This document shows, piece after piece, positions 20,239 through 32,182 of a DNA stretch of 64,000 bases. The stretch is from positions 85,015 to 149,014 of the forward strand of contig JAEQBH010006860.1 of assembly GCA_016808115.1 (NCBI GenBank). Direction: 5' to 3'. The notes beneath the pieces were generated by a model, which saw only the letters and a program-made list of their open reading frames with translations, searched no databases and had not been told where the DNA came from. The DNA is from Tetrastigma voinierianum. Its lineage: Eukaryota > Streptophyta > Magnoliopsida > Vitales > Vitaceae. Within the stretch, counting starts at the first letter, position 1, and every line of letters begins with the position of its first letter. The position numbers and the translations under genes are program-made.

Positions 20239-22741
20239 ATGTATGTTTCAACAATTCCCATGATATGTTACTATAATGGACAAATATTGAGGACTAAAAC
20301 ATATGTCGAATATGAGGGGAGAAAAACTGTTATTGCGCCTTTGGATATACCAGTTGAATGCACGTTTCAACAATTGATTGATATGATATACTCAAAGACA
20401 ACCATTGACAAACGAAGGTTCAAATTAGTACTCATTTGTAAGTATCCCCTTAGAAGTGGAAATAGGTTCCAACCTTTTCCAGTATGGGATGACAGTAGTG
20501 TGCGCCAAATGTTGAATCTGGTTAACACAACAATCATTGAGGAAATTGAACTGTATATTGAAGTTGTTCAAGTCAAGGAACAATTGAACCAATCTATGGG
20601 TGGCCATGTAGATTTATTTGTTCGCGACAATTACAATGTTGCCCAATCTGACTACGATTATGGGTCTAATAGTGGTCTAGTACTAGATACTGGACCAAAT
20701 GGAGATGATGAAGATAGTGCAGATGAAGAAGGTAATGATGAATATGATGAAGATGTTGATGATGAATGTGATGGAGATGATGGGGATGTTGAAGTTAATG
20801 GACATGCATCATCCTTTCGAACTTTGAACCAAGTTTTGGAAGATGAACTCAAAGGATATATGTCTCTGCACAAGAACCATCTTGTGATGTATCAAATCAC
20901 CCAGATGATGAGACATTGGATGAGTCATCCCTTGTTAAATATCACTTACCACCAACACCTCAATTTCAACATGTTGAAAACCTGGATAATGTTGTTGCAA
21001 GTTGTTGAATCATGGGTGCGACATACTACCGGTTATTCTAGTGGGGAAATTTGTAATTGTAGGATTTTTAATTTGAAATCGATTTGCAAAGTACGCAAGA
21101 TTTACTCAATTAAAGCACACCAAGAGTATGTCGTTGTTGCATCCTCAAAAAAATTGCTCGTTTTAAGATGTAAGAAGGCTGAAGAATGTCATTGTCCATG
21201 GAAGCTTTGTGTAATGGTTGTGAAAGATAATTCCTTATTTGTTATCAACAAATATACTGGGCCGCATACTTATGTCAATCCTTACTTGAAACGGGACCAC
21301 CATCAACTAGACTTGAAATTGGTTTGCTACTCATATAAAGGCATTAATTAAGGCCTGATTCACGTGACTAATTGCTATTTAAGCAAGTGTGATGGAGAAA
21401 TGGGGATATCAAATATCATATAAAAAGGCATTGGATGGAAAGCATAAAGCAATTAGACAATTATTTGGTGACTTCTCTCAGTCATATACAGAGTTGCCAC
21501 GTTTGTTCTTGGTCATAGAGCAAGCAAATCCTGGATGTGTTGTTATTTGGAAAACATGTGAAATTAATATGTCAAACACTGAGATATTCCAACGCGTGTT
21601 CTGGTCATTCAAGCCATCTATTGAAGGGTTCAAACATTGTCGTCCCATTATGAGTATTGATGGTACACATTTATATGGGAAGTATAAAGGTAAGTTATTG
21701 ATTGCTATGGGGTGTGACGGAAATAATCAGTTGTTTCCATTGGCATTTTCTATTACAGAAGGCGAGAATACGGATAGTTGGGGATGGTTCTTGGCATGTA
21801 TAAGAAATAGAGTTACTTAAAGGACAGGAATTTGCATTATATCTGACAGACATCTAGGTATCATGGCAGCAATGACCGATCCTCATCTTGGTTGGGCTAC
21901 ACCATGCCTATCCAGGTTGCATGTGTTTTGCAGAAATTTTATGACCCGGTTCAAAGATAAACTTTTGAAGAATTTGGTATGCAAAGTAGCTTTAGCGAGT
22001 ACAGAACACAAATTCAATAAGCATATGAATACAATTGGGAGAATTAATTCTGAAACATTACAATGGCTTGAGGCAATCCCTTTCCAGTTATGGGCTCTTT
22101 CACACGACGGAGGTCGAAGATATGGGCTAATGACAACCAACATTTCAGAGGTATTTAATAGTGTCCTTAAAGGAGCTCGTAGCCTACCCGTGCTTGCATT
22201 GGTACGGTTGACCTTACGTCTGGCAGTTACTTTGTTGCAAGAGGGAAGTAAGTGCTAATAGATTGGCGTCTGAGAGCGGTTCGCCGATATGTTGATGCGC
22301 CGGATCGAGTCGTGTTGGTAGGCTAGTTCGATGGAAATTGTGCTTTACGATCTAAGGGCTATTTCATGTAAAGTCGAGGAGTGGTCGAGCTCATGCTCGC
22401 TTACATGTAAAAATTTGCACATGTGGAAAGACAACGATATAGTTTCCATGTAGCCATATCATAGCAACATGTCAACATCGCTATGTTGATTTCCATTGTT
22501 TGTGGAAGGCTTCTCATTTACCGGTTATACTATGACATAAGTGATCCTTTTCATCCAATGATGAAGATGTACGATTGTACCACCTAAGTCAATGCAACGC
22601 ATTGGAAGTGGACGTCCTAAATCAACCCGGTTGCATAATGAAATGGACGTTAGGGAGGAAAACCAGTCACATGTGGGTTATTGCAAACCCGCGAAGTCCC
22701 GCAATCGGCGGTCTTGTAAGAACAAAAATCAAGTTCAATAA
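20239..22741 (+). mobile_element. MULE (Mutator-like) transposase gene, frame-broken
   Basis: A DDE transposase of the Mutator superfamily. The ATG at 20239 gives a PB1-like N-terminal domain (YYNGQILRTKTYVEYEGRK), a very acidic Asp/Glu linker (about 20700-20800), then a MuDR-type DNA-binding zinc domain (AHQEYVVVASSKKLLVLRCK, CHCPWKL) up to 21351. After a +1 shift, the transposase core has the first Asp in MSIDGTHLYGKYKGK (about 21651-21695). A TAA at 21818-21820 sits where a Gln is expected; the same frame then has the second Asp in CIISDRH and continues to SHDGGRRYGLMTTNISEVFN. A SWIM-type pattern (CTCGK ... FPCSHIIATC) is readable near 22410-22480, and a C-terminal zinc-knuckle-like SRNRRSCKNKNQ ends with TAA at 22739-22741. 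At least three frame breaks plus the stop inactivate it. Terminal inverted repeats were not located. Confidence 0.88.
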
Positions 22742-22891
22742 ATGAATGTATGCGAATATGAATGTAGTTGGTCCTAATTATCTATGGTTTGGTCCTCCTT
22801 GCTGCGATTCGGCACCCGCGTCGACTAAAAGTTGAAGAGGCGATGTATGTTTTCTTAGTCACTTACGGGACTGATCCCTTCTTCTTGCTTT

Positions 22892-23260
22892 TTGGATTTA
22901 TACGCGAAATGGTATGATAATGATGATGCAAAGGGTGTTAATTTTTTACAGGGGAAGTTCCATTCCTTCCACCTAGTTGCCACCATCGTCAGTTACCTCA
23001 CCAAGGCCCATCCTAGTCCACACTGCCACAAAAGGTCTGTTTTGGTTTTCTTGTCCTTTATTTTGTTTTTATTTTTTTTATTTTTTTGTTCGCTTTTTGT
23101 TTATGTGTTGTAAGAGGTTGTGACAGGTGGTGATTTTGTGTTTTTCAGGTCCTTGTTGTGTAGGCCTTTGCCTTTGGAGATTGGTAGATGCACTTGTGTT
23201 ATTGTGAAGGAGAAATTACCAAAAGGGTTGGCTGGGGGTGCTCTTTATTCACTATAGACC
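22892..23260 (+). pseudogene. two-exon fragment, possibly tubby-like (TULP8-like)
   Basis: An ATG at 22892 opens MDLYAKWYDNDDAKG. A donor at 23034/23035 and a TTTTTCAG acceptor ending at 23148 remove a 114-bp intron, and the frame continues as RPLPLEIGRCTCVIVKE and GGALYSL, ending in TAG at 23258-23260. The preserved frame across a canonical splice supports a former gene. The second exon reminds me of the start of the tubby-type domain in plant TULP8-like proteins, where LYSLYTNEG would follow; here a stop replaces the next codons. The rest of the domain is absent. Identification is tentative. Confidence 0.35.
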
Positions 23261-23803
23261 AATATAAGATCCCTCAAATCAAAAGCAGAAGTCCAACTAT
23301 AAGGTGCCGCTCTCGAGCTCTTTAAAGCCTCTATTCTGCTTCTCTAACCGTAACACTGTAAGCGATATTATATTATGTAGTCGGCGAGAGGCCTAAGTAT
23401 GAACGACTAATTGATCGTCGTGTTTTTTTGGTTGTCTTTGCTATTAGAATACAATTTAATTGAATCGTTCTTGCCAAGAGATGATGGATCCGGAATCTCT
23501 GAAGACAACATCTCCCCCGCCATTAGGTAGGTTTGTTAATAGCACAATTTGATGAATTTTTTTTTTTTTTTAATTTTTTATCAATACCAGAAATTATCAT
23601 CAAAATTTACTCAAATGGGAGGATACTTGTGTGCTCTGATGAAATGAATGTGGAACTTTCATCCCATAATTTGACTCTCAGAGTTGATGTATATTTTGCA
23701 TGTAAATATGATTTTCATCGTGCCCTTCTCAAGTAGTTGCATTTCCACATTTTCTTGTGCAATTAGAGCTTCGGTTTTCTTAAATTTGCATGATGTACTT
23801 ATT
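23261..23803. other. noncoding DNA with a short exon-like stretch
   Basis: Mostly AT-rich. At 23481-23515 an ATGATGGATCCGGAATC start reads MMDPESLKTTSPPPLG and runs into a GGTAGGT donor-like site; it could be a first exon but has no partner that I can place. Confidence 0.25.
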
Positions 23804-24004
23804 GAAAGCAGTGACTCTCAGAGTGTCAAGTTCATGGCAAGAGAGATTTCGCTACTGCAGAAGCTTCATCATCCAAACATCATCATGCTTGAAGGACTGG
23901 CCACTTCCAGAATGCAGTTTAATCTCTATCTGGTTTTCGATTTCATGCCAACCGATTTGACAAGAATCATTTCCCGTCCAAGTGTGACCTTAACTGAACA
24001 ACAG
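23804..24004 (+). pseudogene. single exon of a CDK-like kinase (At1g54610 type)
   Basis: Exactly 67 open codons ending at a GTAATC donor. The residues run from SQSVKFMAREISLLQKLHHP to LVFDFMPTDLTRIISRP and TLTEQQ, covering helix C (the ARE glutamate), strand 4 and the hinge of a plant CDK-like/CRK kinase. The glycine-loop exon before it and the HRD/DFG exons after it are not found within the next kilobases. This is therefore an orphan exon, probably a captured or deleted gene fragment. Confidence 0.75.
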
Positions 24005-25054
24005 GTAATCATTCATTGTCTAAAAAAATGGAATTCAGCTGATTTATTCTTAATCTCCTAACAAAACTGATATAGGAGACTATTAAATACCTTTGATTCC
24101 ATGTCATTCATTACATAATTTCTGTATATTTTCAATGAAGTTACTTCAAGGAAATTTATAGGCTGTATAACACTAAGAGAAATAAAATAAATTGAGAACA
24201 TTCTCATAATTTATTCTCTAATCTCTTCAACAATATTTCCTATAATATCTTACAATGTTTTCTGTGGTTGCTCTTTATGTCAACAACCTACATTCTTTAG
24301 GGTGCCTTTCTTTGACTACCATCTAGACTTAGGAATGGAAATCACAACCCCACAGTAAATCTTTGGAATATATGGATGTGTGATTTAAATTCTAATGTGA
24401 GACGGCTGATATATATTATAGTTCAACAGGAATATATGTGACAGAAATAGAAAGCACAAATGAACTTCAGGAAAGGGGTGTTCCTCTTTTGGAGTAGAAG
24501 AAGCCTGGGAAAATAATTTTGGTTAATTTGTTTGTGAGCTGTTTAAAAGAGCAGCAGATAAAAGGACCCATGAAGTGATGGCTCGCCGTTGAGACATGGA
24601 TAAATTGAACTTTCGTGTTAGACTTATTAACAGTCCCTTTTTTTTAATGTGCATTCTTTACTGTAAAATTAGTTTGATCTATTTTTATATAATCTCTGCA
24701 ATATTGGGGTTTTAGATGATGCCCATTTTAAAATTGCATTCTACTCATACTTTGGGTCTTTATAGAAGTTTCCAGTTTGATAGTATTTGTGCTTTTGTAT
24801 TAACAGTTGGATCACACCACAAAAGAATCAATATTTCACTGGGATACTGCTTGTGATCTGAACCACATCCCTTTCATGCCTTTCACTTACTTAGTATTGG
24901 TTTTCTTTGACTGAAACTGGGATTAGCTTTCACTTACTTGAGTATAGTTTTGCTTGTTTGTTATAAAGGTTTGAAATGCATTTTGCTAATAATTCTCTGT
25001 GGTTATTTTCTTTTCATTCTGCTTCATTAACTCAACAATCTCTCTTTTCCTCAG
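24005..25054. other. noncoding, AT-rich
   Basis: No kinase continuation is seen and nothing else is recognised. Confidence 0.5.
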
Positions 25055-25675
25055 GAACCTGTAAAGACAAAGCACCCTCAACTTCACTATGAGTCGAAAT
25101 TTTATATGCTTCTTCAAGGAGGAAGTGAGTTCCTATTTTTCTATTCAAATATCTGGTTATTTTGTTAAGTCAAAATCAATTTTATTTGTCTATTATATAT
25201 CTGTGTATTTATGTATTTCTTTCTTGATGAAGCGGGTGTTACCCTTATATGTTAGGCTGCCAACAATGTGATCTCATACAATGATCAGATGCGACTAAGG
25301 ACTGCCGTGGAGCTGTTAAAGGCAACGAGTGAACTTGAGATGCAATTGGAGGTCAGTTTCTCCAGAAGGAGGAACCATTTCATGCTTATCACCTCAGTTA
25401 TGCATAAATTCAATTTCATTTTCTGTTCTTTTATGTTCTCGTGGACAAACAATAACTATTTTTAAGAGGTATTGCAGGTCTTGTTGCAATTGCTGATGGA
25501 GCCTGGAGCTGCAGATAACGTGACAGATCCACTAGTGAGCCAGTTCCTTTATGAGAAGGCTTCTAGTAAGAATAAAACCTTAAAGCTTTATGAAGATAGT
25601 TATCACTGCAATCTTGAAGGGGAACCTGATGATAGAATATTTACAGTCATCAATTCCTTATTTCCAGCAAATTAA
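25055..25675 (+). pseudogene. 3' exons of a monoacylglycerol lipase-like hydrolase
   Basis: Two adjacent exons match the C-terminal part of plant MAGL/caffeoylshikimate-esterase-like alpha/beta hydrolases. Exon 25256-25351 reads NNVISYNDQMRLRTAVELLK and is bordered by TAG and GTCAGT. Exon 25478-25675 reads VLLQLLMEPGAADNVTDPLV and LYEKASSKNKTLKLYEDSYH. The catalytic Asp (DNVTDP) and His (SYHCNLEGEPD) are present; the usual PLLILHG before them is damaged (QLLMEPG). The frame stays open to TAA at 25673-25675, slightly short of the normal end (WLDEH-like tail replaced). The exon-like piece at 25055-25126 is unassigned. The nucleophile exon (GxSxG) is absent, so no activity is expected. Confidence 0.78.
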
Positions 25676-26140
25676 TAGCACCCCTCAATTCCTTACTGTG
25701 ATGCTTAAACTCCTGCTGGAGAGCCCATTCCAACCAACAAGAGGCATAAGGACGAGAAAACATTTAGCCATCCCGATGTCTTGCTGAAGTGCCTTGGTCT
25801 CTAATTACTCAAATAGCAAACACCATAAATGTAAATAATTTTTTTCCTTTTTTTTTAATTTTATCTGAATGTAAAGGTCTTAAGTTTATGTTTGGCATAG
25901 AACCAAGGAATGTGGTTTAAATTATGAGATCGAAATGACCCTTATGTTTAGTTGTTCCAATGTATGTCATTAGTTACAGTGTTTTGAGTTGTTGTTGTTG
26001 CCGCTGCTTCAGGTGAAATATTCGCCCAAGGCTCCTAATTGTTAAATTTTCATGCCTATCTTTTCCTGTACTTTATACATGAGATTAAGAGTTCGTTATT
26101 TCATTTTGCCGTATTTAGCTGCTTCATTAGTTCCTTGTTT

Positions 26141-26300
26141 GTAATGGTGTTCTTGATTATAAATGTTGTTTTCCTGTATGTGAAGAATAAATACTGCAGA
26201 ACTGTTGTAATGGTGTTCTTGATAATAAATGTTGTAATGGTGTTCTTGATTATAAATGTTGTTTTCCTGTATGTGAAGAATAAATACTGTTGTTTTATTG
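26141..26300 (+). repeat. 93-bp duplication with inner 27-bp repeat
   Basis: GTAATGGTGTTCTTGAT starts at 26141, 26207 and 26234. The unit ending GTGAAGAATAAATACTG is present twice, about 93 bp apart, with one additional short copy between. Confidence 0.8.
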
Positions 26301-26644
26301 ATTATAGTATAGACTGCAGAACTGATTTATATTATTTGAATTCCATCTAGTTGTGTTAACTTATTCTAACCTGGGTATTAAGATTCCAGGTTTGGGGTTT
26401 TAAACAGAGTAAGCGTGTAAGGATATGGTAATTAATGTAAGGCTTTTTGCCAATTTAATGAGAGCCACATTTAAGCTATATTGTAAGAGCCACATTTTCC
26501 TTCCTTACAATGCATGTCATTGGACATAAAAGAATTCTGGGACTTGTACAAATAAAAATCCTCATCTTCAGTGGGTCCCATAGTTCATACATGATGAAAA
26601 GCTACACAAACCAATATGAAGAAAAACTATCGCTTATTGCATCT

Positions 26645-27590
26645 CATGCATAATCTTCAAAAAACATTGTATATACCAAATCATGCACATACCAAAACAT
26701 TTAAATATATTAAAACATTTTTATATTTTTACGTATGGTTTAAAAAATATTTTTACGTTTTTTGGGAGATTGAAAATATTTCACGTTTTTTTATATTTTT
26801 TATATGGTTTTAAAAAAATATTTTACCGATATTCTTATTTTTCATACTTCAATCATATACTTGTATAATTATTTTTAAACCCGTGATAAAAGGGAAACTG
26901 TAAGAGGTGTTTCTTTATTTCTTTTCTAAAATAGATTGATATTTTAAATTATGGGACTTCCTTATCCGGGGATTTCATCTCCTCCCAAATGTATGCACCG
27001 GGACATTTAAATTAAATGTTATTATGCTTTCCGTTTGTATGCCCAAAAGATGACAATTAGAGAGTCATTTTGTAAAATTATGGCACTTAAATAAAACAAT
27101 AATAAATTTATATTATTTTAAGGTTGTGTTTGGTTCTGAAAAAGAAATGTTAAATGAAAGTAAAAGCTTTTGGTTAGAAAAACAAGAGGAACATGTTTTT
27201 GTTTTGAAACTCCCGAGAATATAAAAATATTAAATTTAGAGAATACTAAAATTGCTTTTGTTTTGTATTCAAAACCTGTCAAAGGGTAAATTTTAGAGAG
27301 CGCTTAAAATTCGTGCTTTTCATGTTTTTAAAATCATGATTAATAATAGTTTGAAAATAGAGGCCCAATTCTAATTTTCTTATTTTTTATTGCATTAATT
27401 AAAGTTTATCGAGTACTCATACTCACACTTTAAAAATTATTTATAGTGCTTGCATATTGTATAAAAATAAACCCCAGATGACGCCCCTTCATGCATAATC
27501 ATGCATAATCTTCAAAAAAAAAAAAAATCTCCACACATGTATACTAAATCATGCATATACCAAAACATTTAAATATATTAAAACATTTTA
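26645..27590 (+). repeat. separated direct repeat of about 90 bp
   Basis: CATGCATAATCTTCAAAA followed by ACCAAAACATTTAAATATAT occurs at about 26645-26735 and about 27500-27590. Between them is AT-rich noncoding DNA. They could be the ends of an old element of about 0.85 kb, or a segmental duplication; no target duplication was found. Confidence 0.5.
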
Positions 27591-27621
27591 TACAAATTTT
27601 CATATATAAAAATAATATGTA

Positions 27622-30251
27622 TCAATGAGTCCCACAAGATGGCGCCTTTATATTTCTCTTATGACGGCGCCTAGAATAAACAGCTTGTTGGGCAAAAGGG
27701 TCCCGTGGAGTCTGAGACGGAGCTGAAGGAGCTGATGGAACCGAGGGAGCTAATGGAGCCGAGGTAGCTGATGGATGAAGTAATCGATGTACACGTCGAG
27801 TACGAGGTCGCCTAACTGGAAGTCTACCCCACTTAGGTAAAAGGTCAAGGATGGTGTCATCCATGAGAGGCAATGTATGGGATGGTAAAGGGTGTGACGA
27901 CAATGTGATATCTACTGCTATGGATCGCTCCCCGCGACACCTGATGTTGCATAGACGGTCAATGTGTGGAGTATGGAAGGTGATGTGTGAATCGTATGGG
28001 TATGGAAGGTGATGTGTCAATGCTGGTATGGAAGGTGATGTGTATGTGGGTATAAACATATCGGGTGAGGCGTAAGTATCGGAGGGTATCGAAGTAGGCA
28101 AAGTCAGCTCAAGTGTACCTAGACCCCTGTCACTGTCTGGACCATGACCTGGCCCACCATCTCGAGCACGGCCTCGACGATCAACTCCCCTTTTCCCTCT
28201 CCTTCTCCCTCTCCCTCTACCTCGAATAGGTTGCATATGTGATGGAGTGGATGACACCGGAGGTCTAATTGATGGTCCATGTGATGTCGAAGTCTCCTAA
28301 GCGTACCCGGCGATGTGATGGTCTTCTCCGATCTAGTGTAACACCGATCGGACAATATGATGTATGTTGCACAACACACCGACGGAAGCATAACGAGAGC
28401 GACTGTCTATGTCAGCCATGGCGGCGATCTAAGAGAGCCAAAGGAAGAATTATAATTACATAATCTATTGATTAAAATTAGGTAAAATATTTTAGAAACA
28501 CATGACTCTAACTTACCAAAACATGAGTACTACCGGCTGTAGTATGGAACCTCATATCATCCCTATGCAGTGGTGGTGTCATAAAACATCGTGTAATACG
28601 ATGATACCACTGCATGTATGGATCATGGAAGTCCATCAAACCCACCAGTGGGGCAGAAGTGATGATCCTTAGTCGCCGCATATCCTATAAATGCTATGTA
28701 CTCTGAGCAGCGATGTCGAGCCTAATCGCGGGCTGCTGTCGCCCACGGCATCCACTCTATGTAGCTGGTTGCTCGTAAGAGCAAGCCTCGGAGGTATCTC
28801 CCGATGTAGCCCCAAACCGCGCAAGACTCGGCTTGACGATGCCACTCACCGCCCCAAACATATGAGCGTGACATCGTGTGCCGGGAGATCCCGATCACTA
28901 AGCAACATCGGAAGTTAGTCAACCAACTCTTCGATGTATGGCTGCCATAAGACCTACACATTTACCATTAACGTGAACAACTTTTATGTGAACATGAATG
29001 AAATTACTATAGAACCATATATACTTCATACAATTACCTCGATTTGAAGTCCTGTAAGGCCTAGATGACCTCAATATGAGAGGAGTGACACCTGACTTGC
29101 TACAATCTCGTGTCAAAGGTACCTCCACCCACACCCCAACTAAGAGCCGGGGCCCGCCTACCTTGGCTTCCGGCTAACGCCATGCTCAACCGGTAGTCCA
29201 CCGCCCGCACTTTCAGCTACGCCTACCATCGACATCGTCATCATGTAACGTGATGAGGCAAATGGTGGTGTCGATATGCACCGACGCTCCAGTAACCTGG
29301 GTCAGCCCATCGTGAAGTCCCAAGACCATAGCTGAATATAAAATAAACAGAAATTAAGCAACCTAATTACATAGCTGAAAGTGTATGTAATTATAAAAAA
29401 AATAAATTTACATACCTATATTAGTGTAATACAATCGCTAATACCGCATCTACGGTCCAAGCTGGCTCCCCAGATACCTCGAGCATGTATTGCAGTAAAA
29501 GATTACACCACTCCCAACTATAAGTTGATGTCTGTGTCAAATCTTGTAGTAGTGGGAGAGCAATAGGGCCTGGTCATGGACTCTCTTGTCCGCAAACAAG
29601 AAGGAGCCCATCGCCGCTAAGATCAACTCCACGTGCACTTTCATTCCAAATCGACCCTCATCGCATCGTCCCGAAGTATTAACTACCAACATAACCACCC
29701 TTGACGTGGAGATACATCCCTCTAAGAGCATCAACGGGTAAGTGACACTCGAGCGTACCCACGCATAACTCGCATCGAGCACACATGTCCCCGTGATAGC
29801 AGGTCCATCGATACGAAGGCCAAGGGTGATAGCAACATCCTATAACGTGATCGTCATTTCTCCGATTGGGACATGCAATGTGTGTCTCGGGGCGCCATCT
29901 CTTGACGAGACACATGATAAGTGGCCAATTTATCATGATGTGGCCTAAGCGGTATATACCGTAGAATCCTGCGCGGATCACGTATGGACGAATGCGTGGA
30001 TCCATCCTCCACATATCATGAAGTCTCTCATCCGGCCGTCAGGTGGAGGGGACTCCTCGAACTACAAATAACTAAAAAAAACATGTTTATAATTGAATAT
30101 ATATAGATTAGAGAGTAAAACTAGAATGTTAATTCATGAATAATAAAATACAAACCTGCTCAGCGTCAACTAAGTGGGACCTATGTCTATCTTGCAATAC
30201 CAAGACAGATAGATCCAATGGATCAGCATCATGAAGCCCTTTGAATGCCAT
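27622..30251 (-). pseudogene. plant mobile domain (PMD, MAIN-like) gene, frame-broken
   Basis: Minus strand. ATG at 30251-30249 starts exon 1 (MAFKGLHDADPLDLSVLVLQ, ending AEQ at 30156 with a GT donor); a TTTGTAG acceptor begins exon 2 at 30061. Exon 2 reads HDMWRMDPRIRPYVIRAGFY, HIMINWPLI and RWRPETH, the hallmark of PMD proteins (pfam10536, 'aminotransferase-like, plant mobile domain'); relatives continue PIGEMTITLQDVAxLLGL, seen here in another frame. MGSFLFADK follows near 29610. Downstream, PYIEELVDQLP, VEWHRQAESCAVWGYIGRYL and MDFHDPYMQWYHRITR are the distal PMD parts, and a low-complexity RGRGRGRRRGKRG tail ends at 27622. Multiple single-base frame shifts are present. PMD genes occur both as host silencing factors (MAIN family) and as cargo of MULE or retroelements, so it may be transposon-derived. 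Confidence 0.8.
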
Positions 30252-30540
30252 ATATATATAACCTGATGTCCCCAAAGGCACTATAAACATAGTAAAACAC
30301 ATCGAGAGACTGTATCACAATAATTAAAGTAAAGTAATACTACAACCACAATAAATTAAAATAGACACATACATGATTGATGTCTCATTTACTTAAAGAT
30401 GTTGCATTTACACATACATGATTTAATTACACATACAGTACAATTTCATAATCCAAGAAATACACATTCGATAACAAAGTGTTATACAAAGCAACTACAT
30501 TCATACATTCGATTTACTAAACTTTATTTCTATTCTTACA
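30252..30540. other. upstream region of the PMD gene
   Basis: AT-rich, probably promoter and 5' UTR of the minus-strand PMD gene. No TATA box is assigned with confidence. Confidence 0.35.
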
Positions 30541-30550
30541 AGACTGCCTA

Positions 30551-30612
30551 TTAGGGTTTTAGGGTTTAGGATTTTAGGGTTTTAGGGTTTTAGTGTTTCA
30601 AGGTTTCAAGAT
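30551..30612 (+). repeat. interstitial telomere-like tract (TTTAGGG-like)
   Basis: About six degenerate TTTTAGGG/TTTAGGG units followed by decayed TTTCAAGG and TTTAGGG words. On the minus strand it reads CCCTAAA, the telo-box orientation often seen upstream of plant genes, and it lies about 300 bp upstream of the PMD start codon. It is too short to be an old telomere end. Confidence 0.7.
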
Positions 30613-32182
30613 TTAGGGCTCCAGGCCTCAGCCCTGCATTCCGTGTGGGCTGTGGCCCACATCCAGCGTCCAAATCATTCACACGGTCTCAGCAGTCTCC
30701 ACGTCCCAGGTCTCATTCAGTCTCAGGTCTTCAGGCCCATCCCAGGCTCCTGTATCTCAACTCCCCATCATCTAAAACACAGTCTCAGCAAATACGCCAT
30801 TCATTCAATCTGACTACAATTCACATACTTCACTCCTCATTTGAAACCATTTGGTTCTTGGTCTTGGCTCAAATCTACATCCTTAAATAGGAATGTTCTT
30901 TCCGAAAAGAGAAATATAGTCAAATAAATGTCCAAAGAAAGATAGTATATTCATAAGTCCGAAATTGGTCTTCTTCGTGTCCGGTTATTAATAAATGATG
31001 GCTATAAATGGAAAATGGATACAGCCTCCTCAACGAAAGAGACTACACTAATCAAACAAGCTTAATTTTCTCTGTAGGGTACACACAAATTGGTATGGGA
31101 TGAAATCAAAATTTTCTCAAGGCTCATTAAGACTACAAGGAAATTAGCATTAGCTCTTTGATATCAATCTTTTGGTTGATGTGTTCACAAACCCATTAGT
31201 CGAACAATTCCTCATTCATCAAGCTACTTTAACATAGTAAAAACACCACTCCATAAACCACAATTAAACGATAAGTGTACCATTGTATTTTACAAGAACA
31301 GACAACCTAAGGATTATGCAAACAATCTTTTTTAATAGGGAGAAGTATGTTTCGTATGCTTATTTGAAAATAAATGGGAAGTAGGTACAAAGAGTCATCA
31401 TCGGCCAAGACATTCACCAAAAATAATTGTCTTTGAGGAACCAAAGGAAAATTTTGTCAAATAATACTAAAACTACCCCTCTAAACAATCCAACTATTAA
31501 CCTCATTTATTCGTAATTGTACCACTTGTTAACCTGCTGGATGAAAGGGAGAAAACATTTCAAGCCCTAACTCTTTCATTTTCCTCTCTCTGCAATAGGC
31601 CAAAGGAAGAAAAGCCCTAACCCTATACTTCTCATTTGCTCGATCCAATTTCTCAGCTTCTTATTCATCCCGAATCTCTCAGCTATCTTTGAGACCCACG
31701 ATCCATTTGCCTCTCGTCGGTGTCTTCATCATCTGCGAAGGAGGTCTGGTCGAGTTCCAAATCTGGTCTCCTTCTGAATCACGCTTCAGTGTTCTTCCTC
31801 ATAAGGTATCCAACCTCTCACTTTTATTACAGTGTTTGTTTTGTAATGTGTTTTCCTGATTTTTGGATCTGGTGTTTCTATGATCATAGGATTTTTTTTT
31901 CTATTTGATTATCTCGAGAAAAATCTGGATTTTCCTGAGAAACTTTGTTTTGTGTTGTTTAATTCTGGAAAGAGAGACGAGGAATTGATTTTCTGTTCAT
32001 CTAATTCCAAGTAGAAAATCCTCGCTTTTCCGAGAAAATTTTCTATGCTCCCCATCTCACCCACTTCCATTTATGTAAAATTGTAAAAAGTGGTAAGTTA
32101 CTGCTTTCATCAATAACGTGCAGAAATGACAAAGAAAAAGATTAGGAGAATTTGAAGAAAAAAAAATCAGAATAAATAAAAT
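30613..32182. other. noncoding, with a 5'-UTR-like CT-rich stretch
   Basis: Nothing coding is recognised. From about 31560 to 31806 the sequence is CT-rich with AAGCCCTAA words and ends at a CATAAG followed by GTATCC donor-like site, resembling a leader exon of a lost plus-strand gene. No downstream exons were found. Confidence 0.3.

Noticed and set aside
20658..20873. Minus-strand Ser-rich open frame
   Set aside because: It is the antisense shadow of the acidic Asp/Glu linker (GAT/GAA repeats) of the MULE protein.
26039..26350. Hydrophobic 103-codon open frame
   Set aside because: It is built from the 93-bp tandem duplication (repeated VFLIINV) in AT-rich DNA; no other coding evidence.
30551..30612. 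Chromosome-end telomere
   Set aside because: Only about six imperfect units, flanked on both sides by ordinary sequence; an interstitial or telo-box tract is the simpler reading.
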